Source of the DNA: Lysobacter sp. ISL-50
GTDB taxonomy: Bacteria; Pseudomonadota; Gammaproteobacteria; Xanthomonadales; Xanthomonadaceae
Length of the DNA: 64,000 nt
Assembly (NCBI RefSeq): GCF_018612875.1
Contig: NZ_JAGGRI010000007.1
Coordinates: forward strand, 62,001-126,000
Direction: 5' to 3'
Shown here in pieces: positions 15,394-22,884 of this stretch. The position numbers were made by a program, and so were the translations under genes. The notes beneath the pieces were generated by a model. It did no database searches, had not been told where the DNA came from, and was given only the letters and a program-made list of their open reading frames with translations. The number at the start of each line of letters is the position of its first letter. Within the stretch, counting starts at the first letter, position 1.

Positions 15394-16386
15394 ATGAAGA
15401 AGGCCCAGTACGAGCAGCGCGGTCCGGTGCCGCAGGACGTGATCCAGGCGGTGGAGTTCCAGACGCCGCCCCTGGCCGCCGGGCAGGTGCTGATCGAGGT
15501 GCTGGCCTCGCCGATCAATCCCTCCGACGTGCTGACCCTGACCGGCGAATACGGCCTGCTGCCGCCGCTGCCCGCGGTCGGCGGCAACGAGGGCGTGGGC
15601 CGGATCGCCGAGGTCGGGCCGGAGGTGACGAATCTGAAACCCGGCCAGACCGTGCTGCTGCCGATCCAGGGCGGCACCTGGGCCACGCACATGGTCGCCC
15701 CGGCCAAGCATCTGATCGCGCTGCCCGACGGCGCCGATCCCAAGCAGCTGGCGATGATCACGATCAATCCGCCGACCGCGCTGCTGATGCTCAGCGACAT
15801 CGTCGAGCTGCAGCCGGGCGATTGGGTGATCCAGAACGCGGCCAATTCGGCGGTCGGCACCTATCTGATCCAGCTGGCCAAGCTGCGCGGGCTGCGCACG
15901 ATCAACGTGGTGCGGCGCGAATCGGCGGTGGAGGCGGTGCGCGCGGCCGGCGCGGACGTGGTCCTGGTCGATGGCGAGGACCTGGGCAAGCGCGCGAGAG
16001 AGGCGGCGCAGAAGGCGCCGATCAAGCTCGGCATCGACGCGGTCGGCGGGCTGGCGACCCAGCACATCGCGCAATCGCTGGCCGAGGGCGGAGTGGTGGT
16101 CAACTACGGCGCGATGAGCGGCGAGGCCTGTCAGATTTCGCCGGCCTCGTTCGTGTTCCGCGATGTCAGCCTGCGCGGGTTCTGGCTGTCGCGCTGGTTC
16201 CAGACCGCGGCCCCGGCGCGGCGCGCGGACGTGTTCGGCGAGATCACGAAGCTGATCGCCACCGGCAAGCTGCAGGCGCGGGTGCAGGCCACCTACGGCC
16301 TGGACCAGATCAAGGAGGCGGTGATCGCCGCCGCGGCCGGCGAACGCGACGGCAAGATCCTGGTCCTGCCGAACGGCCCGGTGTGA
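15394..16386 (+). CDS. MDR family trans-2-enoyl-CoA reductase-like oxidoreductase
   Basis: A 330-residue zinc-independent MDR protein resembling mitochondrial trans-2-enoyl-CoA reductase (MECR/ETR): 'SPINPSDVLTLTGEYGLLP', 'PAVGGNEGVGRIAEVGPEV', 'INPPTALLMLSDIVELQPGD' and 'VIQNAANSAVGTYLIQLAK' (nucleotide loop). 'FWLSRWFQ' near the C-terminus also matches. It likely reduces a double bond of an acyl thioester or quinone with NADPH. The second ATG was chosen as start: the GAGAGG site abuts the first ATG (15388) but is 6 bases from this one. Confidence 0.85.
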   Translation: MKKAQYEQRGPVPQDVIQAVEFQTPPLAAGQVLIEVLASPINPSDVLTLTGEYGLLPPLPAVGGNEGVGRIAEVGPEVTNLKPGQTVLLPIQGGTWATHMVAPAKHLIALPDGADPKQLAMITINPPTALLMLSDIVELQPGDWVIQNAANSAVGTYLIQLAKLRGLRTINVVRRESAVEAVRAAGADVVLVDGEDLGKRAREAAQKAPIKLGIDAVGGLATQHIAQSLAEGGVVVNYGAMSGEACQISPASFVFRDVSLRGFWLSRWFQTAAPARRADVFGEITKLIATGKLQARVQATYGLDQIKEAVIAAAAGERDGKILVLPNGPV

Positions 16387-16412
16387 AGACAAGACTTTTG
16401 TGGGAGGACTCT

Positions 16413-16618
16413 TGTAGGAGGGGCTTCAGCCCCGATGCCTTTCGATCCGTCGCGGTGATCTGGCCGAAAAGCATCGGGGCTGAAGCCCCTCCCACAAAAG
16501 ACCTCATGGCGGCGCTCGGCGGGAGTGATCGGTTAGCGCGCCGGATGAGATTCATCGCGCGCGGTCGCTTGCCGAATGCTGGAAGTTTGTTGTGGGAGGG
16601 GCTTCAGCCCCGATGCCC
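16413..16618. repeat. Repeat family B, three units
   Basis: Units with core GGAGGGGCTTCAGCCCCGAT occur at 16413-16440 (plus), 16470-16500 (minus) and 16590-16618 (plus); the first two form an inverted pair. The core is itself palindromic (GGGGCTTCAGCCCC). They fill the gap of about 318 bases between the MDR gene and the MAPEG gene, where nothing else was recognised. Confidence 0.8.
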
Positions 16619-16704
16619 TTCGCTCAGATCGCACCGCATCCGGTGCGCGCCGACCGCAAGGCTTTCGACATAGAAAGCCACCCGAAAGGGAGGATCACCA
16701 CCCC

Positions 16705-17094
16705 ATGACCACCGAACTGCAAATGCTGGCCTGGTCGATCGCCCTGGGCATCGCCCAGTTGCTGATCGCCGCCGCCTTCATGACCGCCCAGCGCGGCGTG
16801 CACTGGAACACCGGCGCCCGCGACGGCACGCCCGAGCCCTTGACCGGCGTGGCCGCGCGCCTGGACCGGGCCTGGCGCAACTTCATGGAGACCTTCCCGT
16901 TCTTCGCCGCCGCGGTGTTGGCGGTGAGCCTGAGCGGGCGCGGCAACGACGCCACCGCGCTCGGCGCGCAGGTGTATTTCTGGGCGCGACTGGCCTATGT
17001 GCCGGTGTACGCGGCGGGAATTCCCTACCTGCGCACCGCGATCTGGGTCGCGGCGCTGTGGGGCGTGCTGCAAATGCTGTGGGCGTTGCTCTAG
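16705..17094 (+). CDS. MAPEG family membrane protein
   Basis: A 129-residue integral membrane protein of the MAPEG (membrane-associated eicosanoid/glutathione metabolism) family. It has four hydrophobic segments and the family's 'RLDRAWRNFMETFPFFAAAV' motif (the R..N..E region) in the second helix, then 'FWARLAYVPVYAAGIPYLRT'. Bacterial members are of uncertain function, some with glutathione S-transferase activity. Start ATG at 16705. It ends 3 bases from the convergent GIY-YIG gene. Confidence 0.88.
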   Translation: MTTELQMLAWSIALGIAQLLIAAAFMTAQRGVHWNTGARDGTPEPLTGVAARLDRAWRNFMETFPFFAAAVLAVSLSGRGNDATALGAQVYFWARLAYVPVYAAGIPYLRTAIWVAALWGVLQMLWALL

Positions 17095-17096
17095 GT

Positions 17097-17420
17097 TCAG
17101 ACGCAGGCGGTGTCCGCCTGGACCGGATCGGCGGGCGCGTCCGTGCTCGCCTCGGTGGCCGCCTCGGCGGCCGCCGCGCCGGCGCACAAGGCTCGTTTGG
17201 CCGACGCCGTCAGTTGCTTGATCGCATACTCGGCGCGCAGGGCCGAAGACCGGTCGGGGTGGGGGAATCGGGCAAGAAGCTGTGCCGGCGGGTGTGAGCG
17301 CGTGTAACGCGCGCCCTTGCCGGCGACGTGTTCGGCGTAACGGCGCTCCACATCGACGGCAATGCCGGTGTAGAGACTGCCGTCGCGGCATTCGATGACA
17401 TAGACGAACCAGGGCGACAT
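17097..17420 (-). CDS. GIY-YIG family nuclease-like protein
   Basis: A 107-residue protein that begins 'WFVYVIECRDGSLYTGIAVD' (GIY-YIG motif as YVI...YTG), followed by 'VERRYAEHVAGKGARYTRSH' and 'LRAEYAIKQLTASAKRAL', typical of stand-alone UPF0213/YhbQ-like single-domain proteins. Some relatives cleave DNA; the cellular role is unsettled. The C-terminal 30 residues are alanine-rich and outside the domain. It is not associated with any mobile element here. Confidence 0.88.
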   Translation of the reverse strand: MSPWFVYVIECRDGSLYTGIAVDVERRYAEHVAGKGARYTRSHPPAQLLARFPHPDRSSALRAEYAIKQLTASAKRALCAGAAAAEAATEASTDAPADPVQADTACV

Positions 17421-17575
17421 GGCGCTAGCCTAGCGGCTGAACGCCCTCGGCGCAGCGTGGTCCGGAAGGTGGCGCTTGTCGCGAATCCGCCGTTCATCAC
17501 AACCATACGCCCACGAACGTCATTGCCTAGTCTTGTTGGGCTCACCACAATGAGCCTCCTTCCAGGAGTTGCCGC

Positions 17576-18595
17576 TTGAACGCCGACGCCGAACCGCAAA
17601 CCTCCGTTGCCAACCTGCGTCAGCTTTGCGCGCGTTTCGCCAAGCCTCAACTCGGACGGGCCGTCTGGCAGCTCATCAACACGCTGGTTCCGTTCGCGGC
17701 GATGTGGGCGCTGATGGCCTGGAGCGTGATCGGCCATTGGGGTTACGGCTGGACCTTGCTGATGGCGCTGCCGACCGCCGGCCTGTACGTGCGCACCTTC
17801 ATCATCCAGCACGACTGCGGACACGGCTCGTTCTTCGCCAGCAGCCGCGCCAACGACATGGTCGGGCGCTGCCTGGGCCTGGTGACCTTGTTCCCGTACG
17901 GCTACTGGAAGAAGACCCACGCCATCCACCACGGTACCTCCGGCAACCTCGACCGCCGCGAGATGGGCGACATCGAGACCCTGACCGTCGCCGAATACCG
18001 CGCGCGCTCCTGGCTCGGCCGCCTGAGCTATCGCCTGTACCGCAGCATCCCGGTGCTGCTGGGCGTCGGCCCGGTGTACCAGTTCGTGATCAAGCATCGC
18101 TTCCCGTTCGACCTGCCCTTCACCTGGAAGCGCGAGTGGGCGAGCGTGCTGTTCAACAACCTCGCGCTGGCGGTGACCATCCTGGCGATGGGCTTCGCGA
18201 TCGGCTGGCATACGGTGTTCATGGTGCATCTGCCGATCGTGCTGTTCGCCGGCGCCGCCGGCGTGTGGCTGTTCTATGTGCAGCACACCTTCGAAGACGC
18301 CTACTGGACCCGCAAGGGCGAATGGGACTCGCACGAGGCGGCGATCGCCGGCAGCTCCTACTACGACCTGCCGGGCATCGTGCATTGGTTCACCGGCAAC
18401 ATCGGCTACCACCACATCCACCATCTGGCCAGCCGCATTCCCAACTACCGTCTGCGCGAGGCCTTCGAGTCCAGCCCGCTGCTGCAGGCCGCGCCGCGGC
18501 TGACCCTGTGGTCCAGCCTCAAGTGCGCGCGCATGAAGCTGTGGGATGAGGAATTGCAGCGGATGGTGGGTTTCCCGAAGCGGGCCCGCGCCTGA
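17576..18595 (+). CDS. Membrane fatty acid desaturase, delta-12-like (DesA-type)
   Basis: A 339-residue membrane desaturase. Three histidine boxes are intact: HDCGH (79-83), HAIHH (115-119) and HHIHH (279-283), which bind the di-iron centre. Hydrophobic helices lie at about 34-75 and 192-235. The spacing and 'GTSGNLDRREMGDIETLTV' fit acyl-lipid omega-6/delta-12 type desaturases; regiospecificity is inferred. The start is TTG at 17576, with CAGGAG 7 bases upstream; no ATG fits better. It probably adjusts membrane fluidity. Confidence 0.88.
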   Translation: MNADAEPQTSVANLRQLCARFAKPQLGRAVWQLINTLVPFAAMWALMAWSVIGHWGYGWTLLMALPTAGLYVRTFIIQHDCGHGSFFASSRANDMVGRCLGLVTLFPYGYWKKTHAIHHGTSGNLDRREMGDIETLTVAEYRARSWLGRLSYRLYRSIPVLLGVGPVYQFVIKHRFPFDLPFTWKREWASVLFNNLALAVTILAMGFAIGWHTVFMVHLPIVLFAGAAGVWLFYVQHTFEDAYWTRKGEWDSHEAAIAGSSYYDLPGIVHWFTGNIGYHHIHHLASRIPNYRLREAFESSPLLQAAPRLTLWSSLKCARMKLWDEELQRMVGFPKRARA

Positions 18596-18797
18596 CCCTC
18601 GATTCCCCCTCTCCCGCTGGTGGGGTGAGCGGACGCGGCTTGCGAGCCATCGGCTCGCGCGTCCGCGAACGCCCAAACGCTATGCGTTTGGGCCGGGAGG
18701 GCGAGGTACTCCGAGCCATTGACGGCCTTGCAGTCGCCTGAATGTCGCCGGCTCGCTACCCTAATTACGTCCGGCCGTCACCCGTCCCGCACGACAA

Positions 18798-18813
18798 TTA
18801 GCATTTTAGTTAA
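18798..18813 (+). promoter_or_regulatory. Candidate ArsR operator ahead of the arsR-type gene
   Basis: TTAGCATTTTAGTTAA lies in an AT-rich island (18796-18830), 65 bases before the ArsR start. It shares 14 of 16 bases with the site upstream of the desaturase at 21343-21358 (read on its own coding strand) and is close to a palindrome of the form TTARCnAATTnGYTAA. It is probably autoregulatory. Confidence 0.65.
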
Positions 18814-18878
18814 ATAAGCATCACTATACCCGCACCCGCGCCGATCCTCGGCGCCCAGCCCGACCGCGGCGGTGCCCC

Positions 18879-19193
18879 ATGATGCAGGACAAGATCTTCG
18901 AAGCCCTGGCTTCCTCGCCGCGACGGCAGATCCTGGCCTTCCTGTCCGAACGCGAGCTCAGCGCCGGCGACATCGCCGCGCGCTTCGACATGAGCGCGCC
19001 GGCGATCTCGCGCCATCTGTCGGTGCTGGTCAACGCCGGCCTGATCAGCAGCGAGCGCCGCGGCCAGTTCGTGGTCTACAAGCTGGTGCCGGACAACCTG
19101 GTCAACACCCTGAGCCAGTTCGCCTTCGAGATCTGCCCGGTCGGCGGCCCGCTCAAGCGCGAAAGCCGGCGCGCCAAGAAGGCGGCCGGCTGA
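18879..19193 (+). CDS. ArsR family transcriptional repressor, SdpR-like
   Basis: A 104-residue winged-helix protein: 'IFEALASSPRRQILAFLSER', 'LSAGDIAARFDMSAPAISRH' (recognition helix), then 'LSVLVNAGLISSERRGQFVV'. It has no metal-sensing cysteine cluster of the ELCVCDL type, which places it with the SdpR-like, non-metal members. An AT-rich operator stands 65 bases upstream, and the same motif precedes the desaturase/SRPBCC operon that converges on it, so it likely represses that operon and itself. An alternative start is one codon later. Confidence 0.9.
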   Translation: MMQDKIFEALASSPRRQILAFLSERELSAGDIAARFDMSAPAISRHLSVLVNAGLISSERRGQFVVYKLVPDNLVNTLSQFAFEICPVGGPLKRESRRAKKAAG

Positions 19194-19222
19194 TTCGCTC
19201 GCCGCGCGCGCTCAGCCGGCCG
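19183..19222. terminator. Convergent hairpin containing both stop codons
   Basis: CGGCCGGCTGA (19183-19193) pairs exactly with TCAGCCGGCCG (19212-19222). The TGA in the left arm ends the ArsR gene and the TCA in the right arm is the stop of the SRPBCC gene on the other strand. It may act as a two-way terminator, although no T-tract follows. Confidence 0.4.
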
Positions 19223-20297
19223 ACGCCGGCGCCTCGGCGCGGTGGCGATAGAACTGCAGGATCACCTCGCTGAAATTCCCGATCAGCCCATCCGCCAGCG
19301 GCACCGTGTACCAGTTGAAGCCGGTGCTGACCCGATAGTCCATGCGGATGCTCAACTCGGTGGCGTCGCCGCGCGGCGTCAGGGTGTAGCGCGTGTCGAG
19401 CAGATCGAAGTAGTCGCCGCCGATGCGGACGTGATCGTCGAGCGCGCCGGCCGGCACCGAATCTTCCTCGAACTTGTATTGCCAGTGCACGTAGCGCTGC
19501 GGGCGCCAGTCGGCCGACATCTGCCGGAAGTGGATGCCCTTGCCCATGCGCACCTCGCGGACCAGGCCGGTCGGGGTTTCGTGGGTGAGCCCGGCCAGCG
19601 GGGTGGGCACGCCGATGCGGTACATCCAGGCGCGATCGACCTCGTCCGCGCGGATGTGGTCGGCGTCGAGCAGCACCTTCCACACCGCCGCCGCCGGCGC
19701 CTGGATCAGCACCTTGCGTTCCACATGCTCGAAGCGCCGCGGCTCGTCCTGGCCGACGCCGAGCAGGGCCAGCACGATGGGCAGGGCGACGAAGCTGTAG
19801 ACCGTCGGCGTCTTCGACCAGCCGGCGGCGCGGCAGATCACGCCCATGACGATGCCGCCGACCGCGCTCATCACCGCGAACACCGGCGCGATCAGCAGCA
19901 CGCAGATCGCGCCTTCCAGCATCGCGACCATGCTGCCGAGCAGGCACAGGCAGACGCTGAGCATCGGCATGAAGAAGTGGTACGCGGTGCTGCGCGCGCG
20001 GATTCGTTCGGCCAGATAGACCGTGGCCGCGCCGACCGCGAACGGCGCGAGCAGGATGAAGATCCACAGCATGGTCGCGAACGTGGTGCCGGGATTGCCG
20101 TCGAAGGCCAGGCGCAGCGCCAAGCCGATCAGGCCGCCGCCGACGACCGGCACGGCGCCGATCAGGGCCGCGCGCAGCACGCTGGTGAGCGGCGCAGGCG
20201 GCGGCTGTTGCTGCGAGGGTTGCGGTGCGACGGATCGCGGCTGCGCCGACGGCGGCAGCGGCGGCGGAATCGAAGGATCGAACGGCGTCTGGCTCAT
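19212..20297 (-). CDS. Membrane protein with C-terminal SRPBCC-like domain
   Basis: A 361-residue protein. It starts with a proline-rich tail (residues 1-36), then four or so transmembrane segments (about 40-190), then a soluble domain from about 200 that reads like SRPBCC/START: 'FEHVERKVLIQAPAAAVWKVL', 'DYFDLLDTRYTLTPRGDATE' and 'VSTGFNWYTVPLADGLIGNF'. Such domains bind hydrophobic ligands. Its ATG overlaps the stop of the upstream desaturase gene (ATGA), so it is translationally coupled to it. A role in handling lipid near the desaturase is inferred. Confidence 0.75.
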   Translation of the reverse strand: MSQTPFDPSIPPPLPPSAQPRSVAPQPSQQQPPPAPLTSVLRAALIGAVPVVGGGLIGLALRLAFDGNPGTTFATMLWIFILLAPFAVGAATVYLAERIRARSTAYHFFMPMLSVCLCLLGSMVAMLEGAICVLLIAPVFAVMSAVGGIVMGVICRAAGWSKTPTVYSFVALPIVLALLGVGQDEPRRFEHVERKVLIQAPAAAVWKVLLDADHIRADEVDRAWMYRIGVPTPLAGLTHETPTGLVREVRMGKGIHFRQMSADWRPQRYVHWQYKFEEDSVPAGALDDHVRIGGDYFDLLDTRYTLTPRGDATELSIRMDYRVSTGFNWYTVPLADGLIGNFSEVILQFYRHRAEAPASAG

Positions 20298-21280
20298 GGG
20301 GCGGCACGCGTGAGTAGCGGATGAGAAGCGGCCGCGCGCGCGGGCGGCGCGTGCGGGTCGAGCCGATGCAGTTCCTCGCGCGGCGGCAGATCTTCCGGCA
20401 AGCGCAGATCGCGCACCAGGCCGAGCCGTTCGCAACCGCGCAGAAACCACCAGCCCGGATCCCATTCGCCCGCATACAGACCGAGCCTGGACGAACCGGG
20501 AAAGGCATGATGATTGTTATGCCAGCACTCGCCCATGGTCAGCAACGACATGAAGCGCACGTTGCGGCCCTGCACCGCGGCGCCGCGCACTTCATGATGC
20601 ATGCCGCCGTGGTTATGGGCGAAGTAGCCGACCAGCCAATGCCCGAACACGCCCGCGGTCACCCGTGCGCACACGCCCCAGAACACCCAGCCCCAGCCGC
20701 CGATGGCGAAGAACGCCAGCGCCCACGGCAGGTGCTGCAGCATCCAGGTGCGTTGCAGGAAACGATAGAAACGGTCGTCGGCGATGCGCGCTTCGATGCG
20801 GATTTGCGGCGGATCGAGCAGATGCAACCGGCAGTGCAGTTGCCACCACGCGTCGACCGCGAACGGCCGGCGATGGCTGAGGTAGTCGTGGCAGGCGGGC
20901 AGGCGCTGGGCGTAATCGCGCAGATCGTGAGTGCGCACCAGCCCGATCGGCCCGGCCAGGCCGACCTGCACGCCGCAATACACCAGCAGGTATTCCAGCC
21001 ACTTCGGGCAGGCGAAGCTGTCGTGGATCAGCTTGCGGTGCATGCCGACCGAATGGCCGAGCAGCAGCACCAGCGCGGTGGAGACCGCGAACAGCGCGAA
21101 CGCCGCCCAGGTGAAGGTCAGCGCGCCGCCGACGCTCGCGCCGAGCGCCATGCCGCTCAACCACAGCGAGCGCACCGGTTCCCAAGCGACCAGACCGTGG
21201 CTGACGCTGCGCACCGACGCCGCCTGATCGGCCAGGGACTGGACGCGATGCGACTTCAGGCTTTCGGGTAATGCGTTCAT
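20294..21280 (-). CDS. Acyl-CoA/delta-9-type fatty acid desaturase
   Basis: A 328-residue membrane desaturase-like protein. The first box is 'GHSVGMHRKLIH' (75-86), the third is HNNHH (254-258, in 'GECWHNNHHAFPGSSRLGLY'), and 'GYFAHNHGG' (218-226) supplies more histidines. The second box, usually HRxHH, reads HDLRD (118-122), so metal ligands there are changed. First gene of an operon with the SRPBCC membrane gene, with the ArsR-type operator 62 bases upstream. It is likely a regulated membrane-lipid enzyme. Confidence 0.82.
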   Translation of the reverse strand: MNALPESLKSHRVQSLADQAASVRSVSHGLVAWEPVRSLWLSGMALGASVGGALTFTWAAFALFAVSTALVLLLGHSVGMHRKLIHDSFACPKWLEYLLVYCGVQVGLAGPIGLVRTHDLRDYAQRLPACHDYLSHRRPFAVDAWWQLHCRLHLLDPPQIRIEARIADDRFYRFLQRTWMLQHLPWALAFFAIGGWGWVFWGVCARVTAGVFGHWLVGYFAHNHGGMHHEVRGAAVQGRNVRFMSLLTMGECWHNNHHAFPGSSRLGLYAGEWDPGWWFLRGCERLGLVRDLRLPEDLPPREELHRLDPHAPPARAAASHPLLTRAAP

Positions 21281-21342
21281 GACCTCTCCCTGGTGGCGGG
21301 CCCGCGAGCGGCGTATTGCCGCGATCCGTATGTATTCAGCAA

Positions 21343-21358
21343 TTAACTAATTTGCTAA
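21343..21358 (-). promoter_or_regulatory. Candidate ArsR operator ahead of the desaturase operon
   Basis: On the coding (minus) strand the sequence is TTAGCAAATTAGTTAA, a near-palindrome (12 of 16 positions symmetric), placed 62 bases before the desaturase start in an AT-rich island (21335-21366). It matches the site upstream of the neighbouring ArsR gene, at almost the same distance. Confidence 0.65.
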
Positions 21359-21520
21359 ATAATTCGGCCGATGGCGCCCGCGCGTCAAGCCTGGGCCGAC
21401 GAGCGGTCGGCGTCGAGGCATGACGCGGATTCGTTCGGAGGCAGATGGCGACGCGGGCGCGGTCGGCGCGCCGGCCGTTTGCGCGCGCGGCCCATCGACC
21501 GCCGCGGCGCCATCGCGCGA

Positions 21521-22006
21521 TCAGCCGTACTCGATCGCCAGCACTTCCACGCTCAAATCGCCGGCCGGCCGTTTCCACAGCGCGCTGTCGCCCACGCGCG
21601 CGCCGTGCAGCGCGCGCGCCAGCGGCGAGACCCAGCTGATCAGGCCGTGCTCGGGATCGGCCTCGTCCTCGCCGACCACGCGATAGCGATACTCCCGGCC
21701 GTCGTCATCGACCAGTTCGACCCGCGCGCCGAAGGCGACGCGGTCGGCCGGCTGGCGTTCGGGCGCGATGGTGATCGCGCCGAGGATGCGCGCCTGCAAC
21801 CAGCGCATCTCGCGTTCGATATGGGCGCGTTCGAGCCGGGCGTCGGCATCCAGCGCGCCGACGCGGCGGACCGCGTCGTCCAGGCGCGAACGCAGCAAGG
21901 CCATGCCGCGCGGCGTCACGTAGTTGGGGTGCTCGCTGATCGGCAACTCCGGCAGGTCGCCGGCGTTCTCGTCGCCGTCGCCTTCCTTGACGAAAGCGCG
22001 GCTCAC
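21521..22006 (-). CDS. greB: GreA/GreB family transcription elongation factor
   Basis: A 161-residue Gre-type protein: 'HPNYVTPRGMALLRSRLDDA' begins the N-terminal coiled coil, and the C-terminal FKBP-like domain ends 'WVSPLARALHGARVGDSALW' then 'VEVLAIEYG'. The sequence is closer to GreB-like paralogues. The coiled-coil tip lacks a clear NSE(N)xxY acidic motif ('ARLERAHIEREMRWLQAR' instead), so it may bind RNA polymerase without normal cleavage-stimulating ability. It would act at the secondary channel of RNA polymerase. Confidence 0.82.
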   Translation of the reverse strand: MSRAFVKEGDGDENAGDLPELPISEHPNYVTPRGMALLRSRLDDAVRRVGALDADARLERAHIEREMRWLQARILGAITIAPERQPADRVAFGARVELVDDDGREYRYRVVGEDEADPEHGLISWVSPLARALHGARVGDSALWKRPAGDLSVEVLAIEYG

Positions 22007-22106
22007 GCAGGGGCAGTGTGATCGGGCATCCGACCAATGTAGGACAAACGGCGTTGCCGGCGAGTGAGCGCAGCCGCGCCGTTACTGTGCGCAACTTGGC
22101 CGCAAC

Positions 22107-22676
22107 TCATTCGACGAAATCGTACAGCCGGTAGATCCACGACAACTGATACACCACGCTGGCGGCGACGAAGCCTTTGTGGAAGCGCTCCGAGCGGGTG
22201 CGCATGGCGATCAGGCACAGCGTCACGTAGGCCAGATTGCGCAGCGGATACTCCAGGCCGAAGGCTTCGAAATAGCGCTTGCCCTTGATCAGCGTATCGC
22301 CGAAATCGATCACGTAGGACAGGGCCATGATCCCGAAGAACCAGCCGCGCCGCGACAGGAAATAATCGCGCCAGCCCTCGTAATCGCCGATGTCGTCCGG
22401 GAACAGCAAGGTGCACAGCAGGAACAGCACCACCACGTACACGATCAAGAAGGCGAAGGCGACGAAGCTCCACTGGCTCAGATGGACCAGGCGGAATTCC
22501 CACCACCAGAAGTGCGCGAGCAAGGTGAACATCGACAGCGCCCAGCCGATATGCACCCAGTACACCCGATCGCGGCCGGGGTGCTGGACGAAGCGGGCCA
22601 GGCCCTTGAGCAAGGTGGTGATGGCCAGTCCCAGCACGATGCCGAGCAGGACGCGGATATGCAGGAACTGCTCCAT
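22107..22676 (-). CDS. Multi-spanning membrane protein of unknown function
   Basis: A 189-residue inner-membrane protein with five or six predicted segments ('LLGIVLGLAITTLL', 'LSMFTLLAHFWWWEF', 'FVAFAFLIVYVVVLFLLCTL', 'FFGIMALSYVIDFGD', 'RNLAYVTLCLIAM'). No recognised family. A polar loop 'DDIGDYEGWRDYFLSRRGWF' lies between two of them. The start was placed at the ATG at 22674-22676, where the hydrophobic N-terminus begins; the upstream open frame is a shadow. Confidence 0.72.
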   Translation of the reverse strand: MEQFLHIRVLLGIVLGLAITTLLKGLARFVQHPGRDRVYWVHIGWALSMFTLLAHFWWWEFRLVHLSQWSFVAFAFLIVYVVVLFLLCTLLFPDDIGDYEGWRDYFLSRRGWFFGIMALSYVIDFGDTLIKGKRYFEAFGLEYPLRNLAYVTLCLIAMRTRSERFHKGFVAASVVYQLSWIYRLYDFVE

Positions 22677-22884
22677 GACGGTCTCCCTGCGGATGCGGTG
22701 AGGCGGCTTGGCGACGGTACCGCGACAGCATAGGGCGAGCGCGGGGCGCCGCGCTCGCGGGCGAAGGATCGACGCAGCGCGAGCGGCTGCGGCGGCCATG
22801 CGCGAGGGCTTCGCCGGCGCGGGAATCGGCCGCGCCGGCCAGTGCTTCCCGTGTGCCCGTGCCCCGAAGCTGCGATCATGGCGC

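Noticed and set aside
17097-17420. GIY-YIG protein considered as a homing or defence nuclease
   Set aside because: It is the short stand-alone UPF0213-like form, with no intron, intein or restriction partner nearby.
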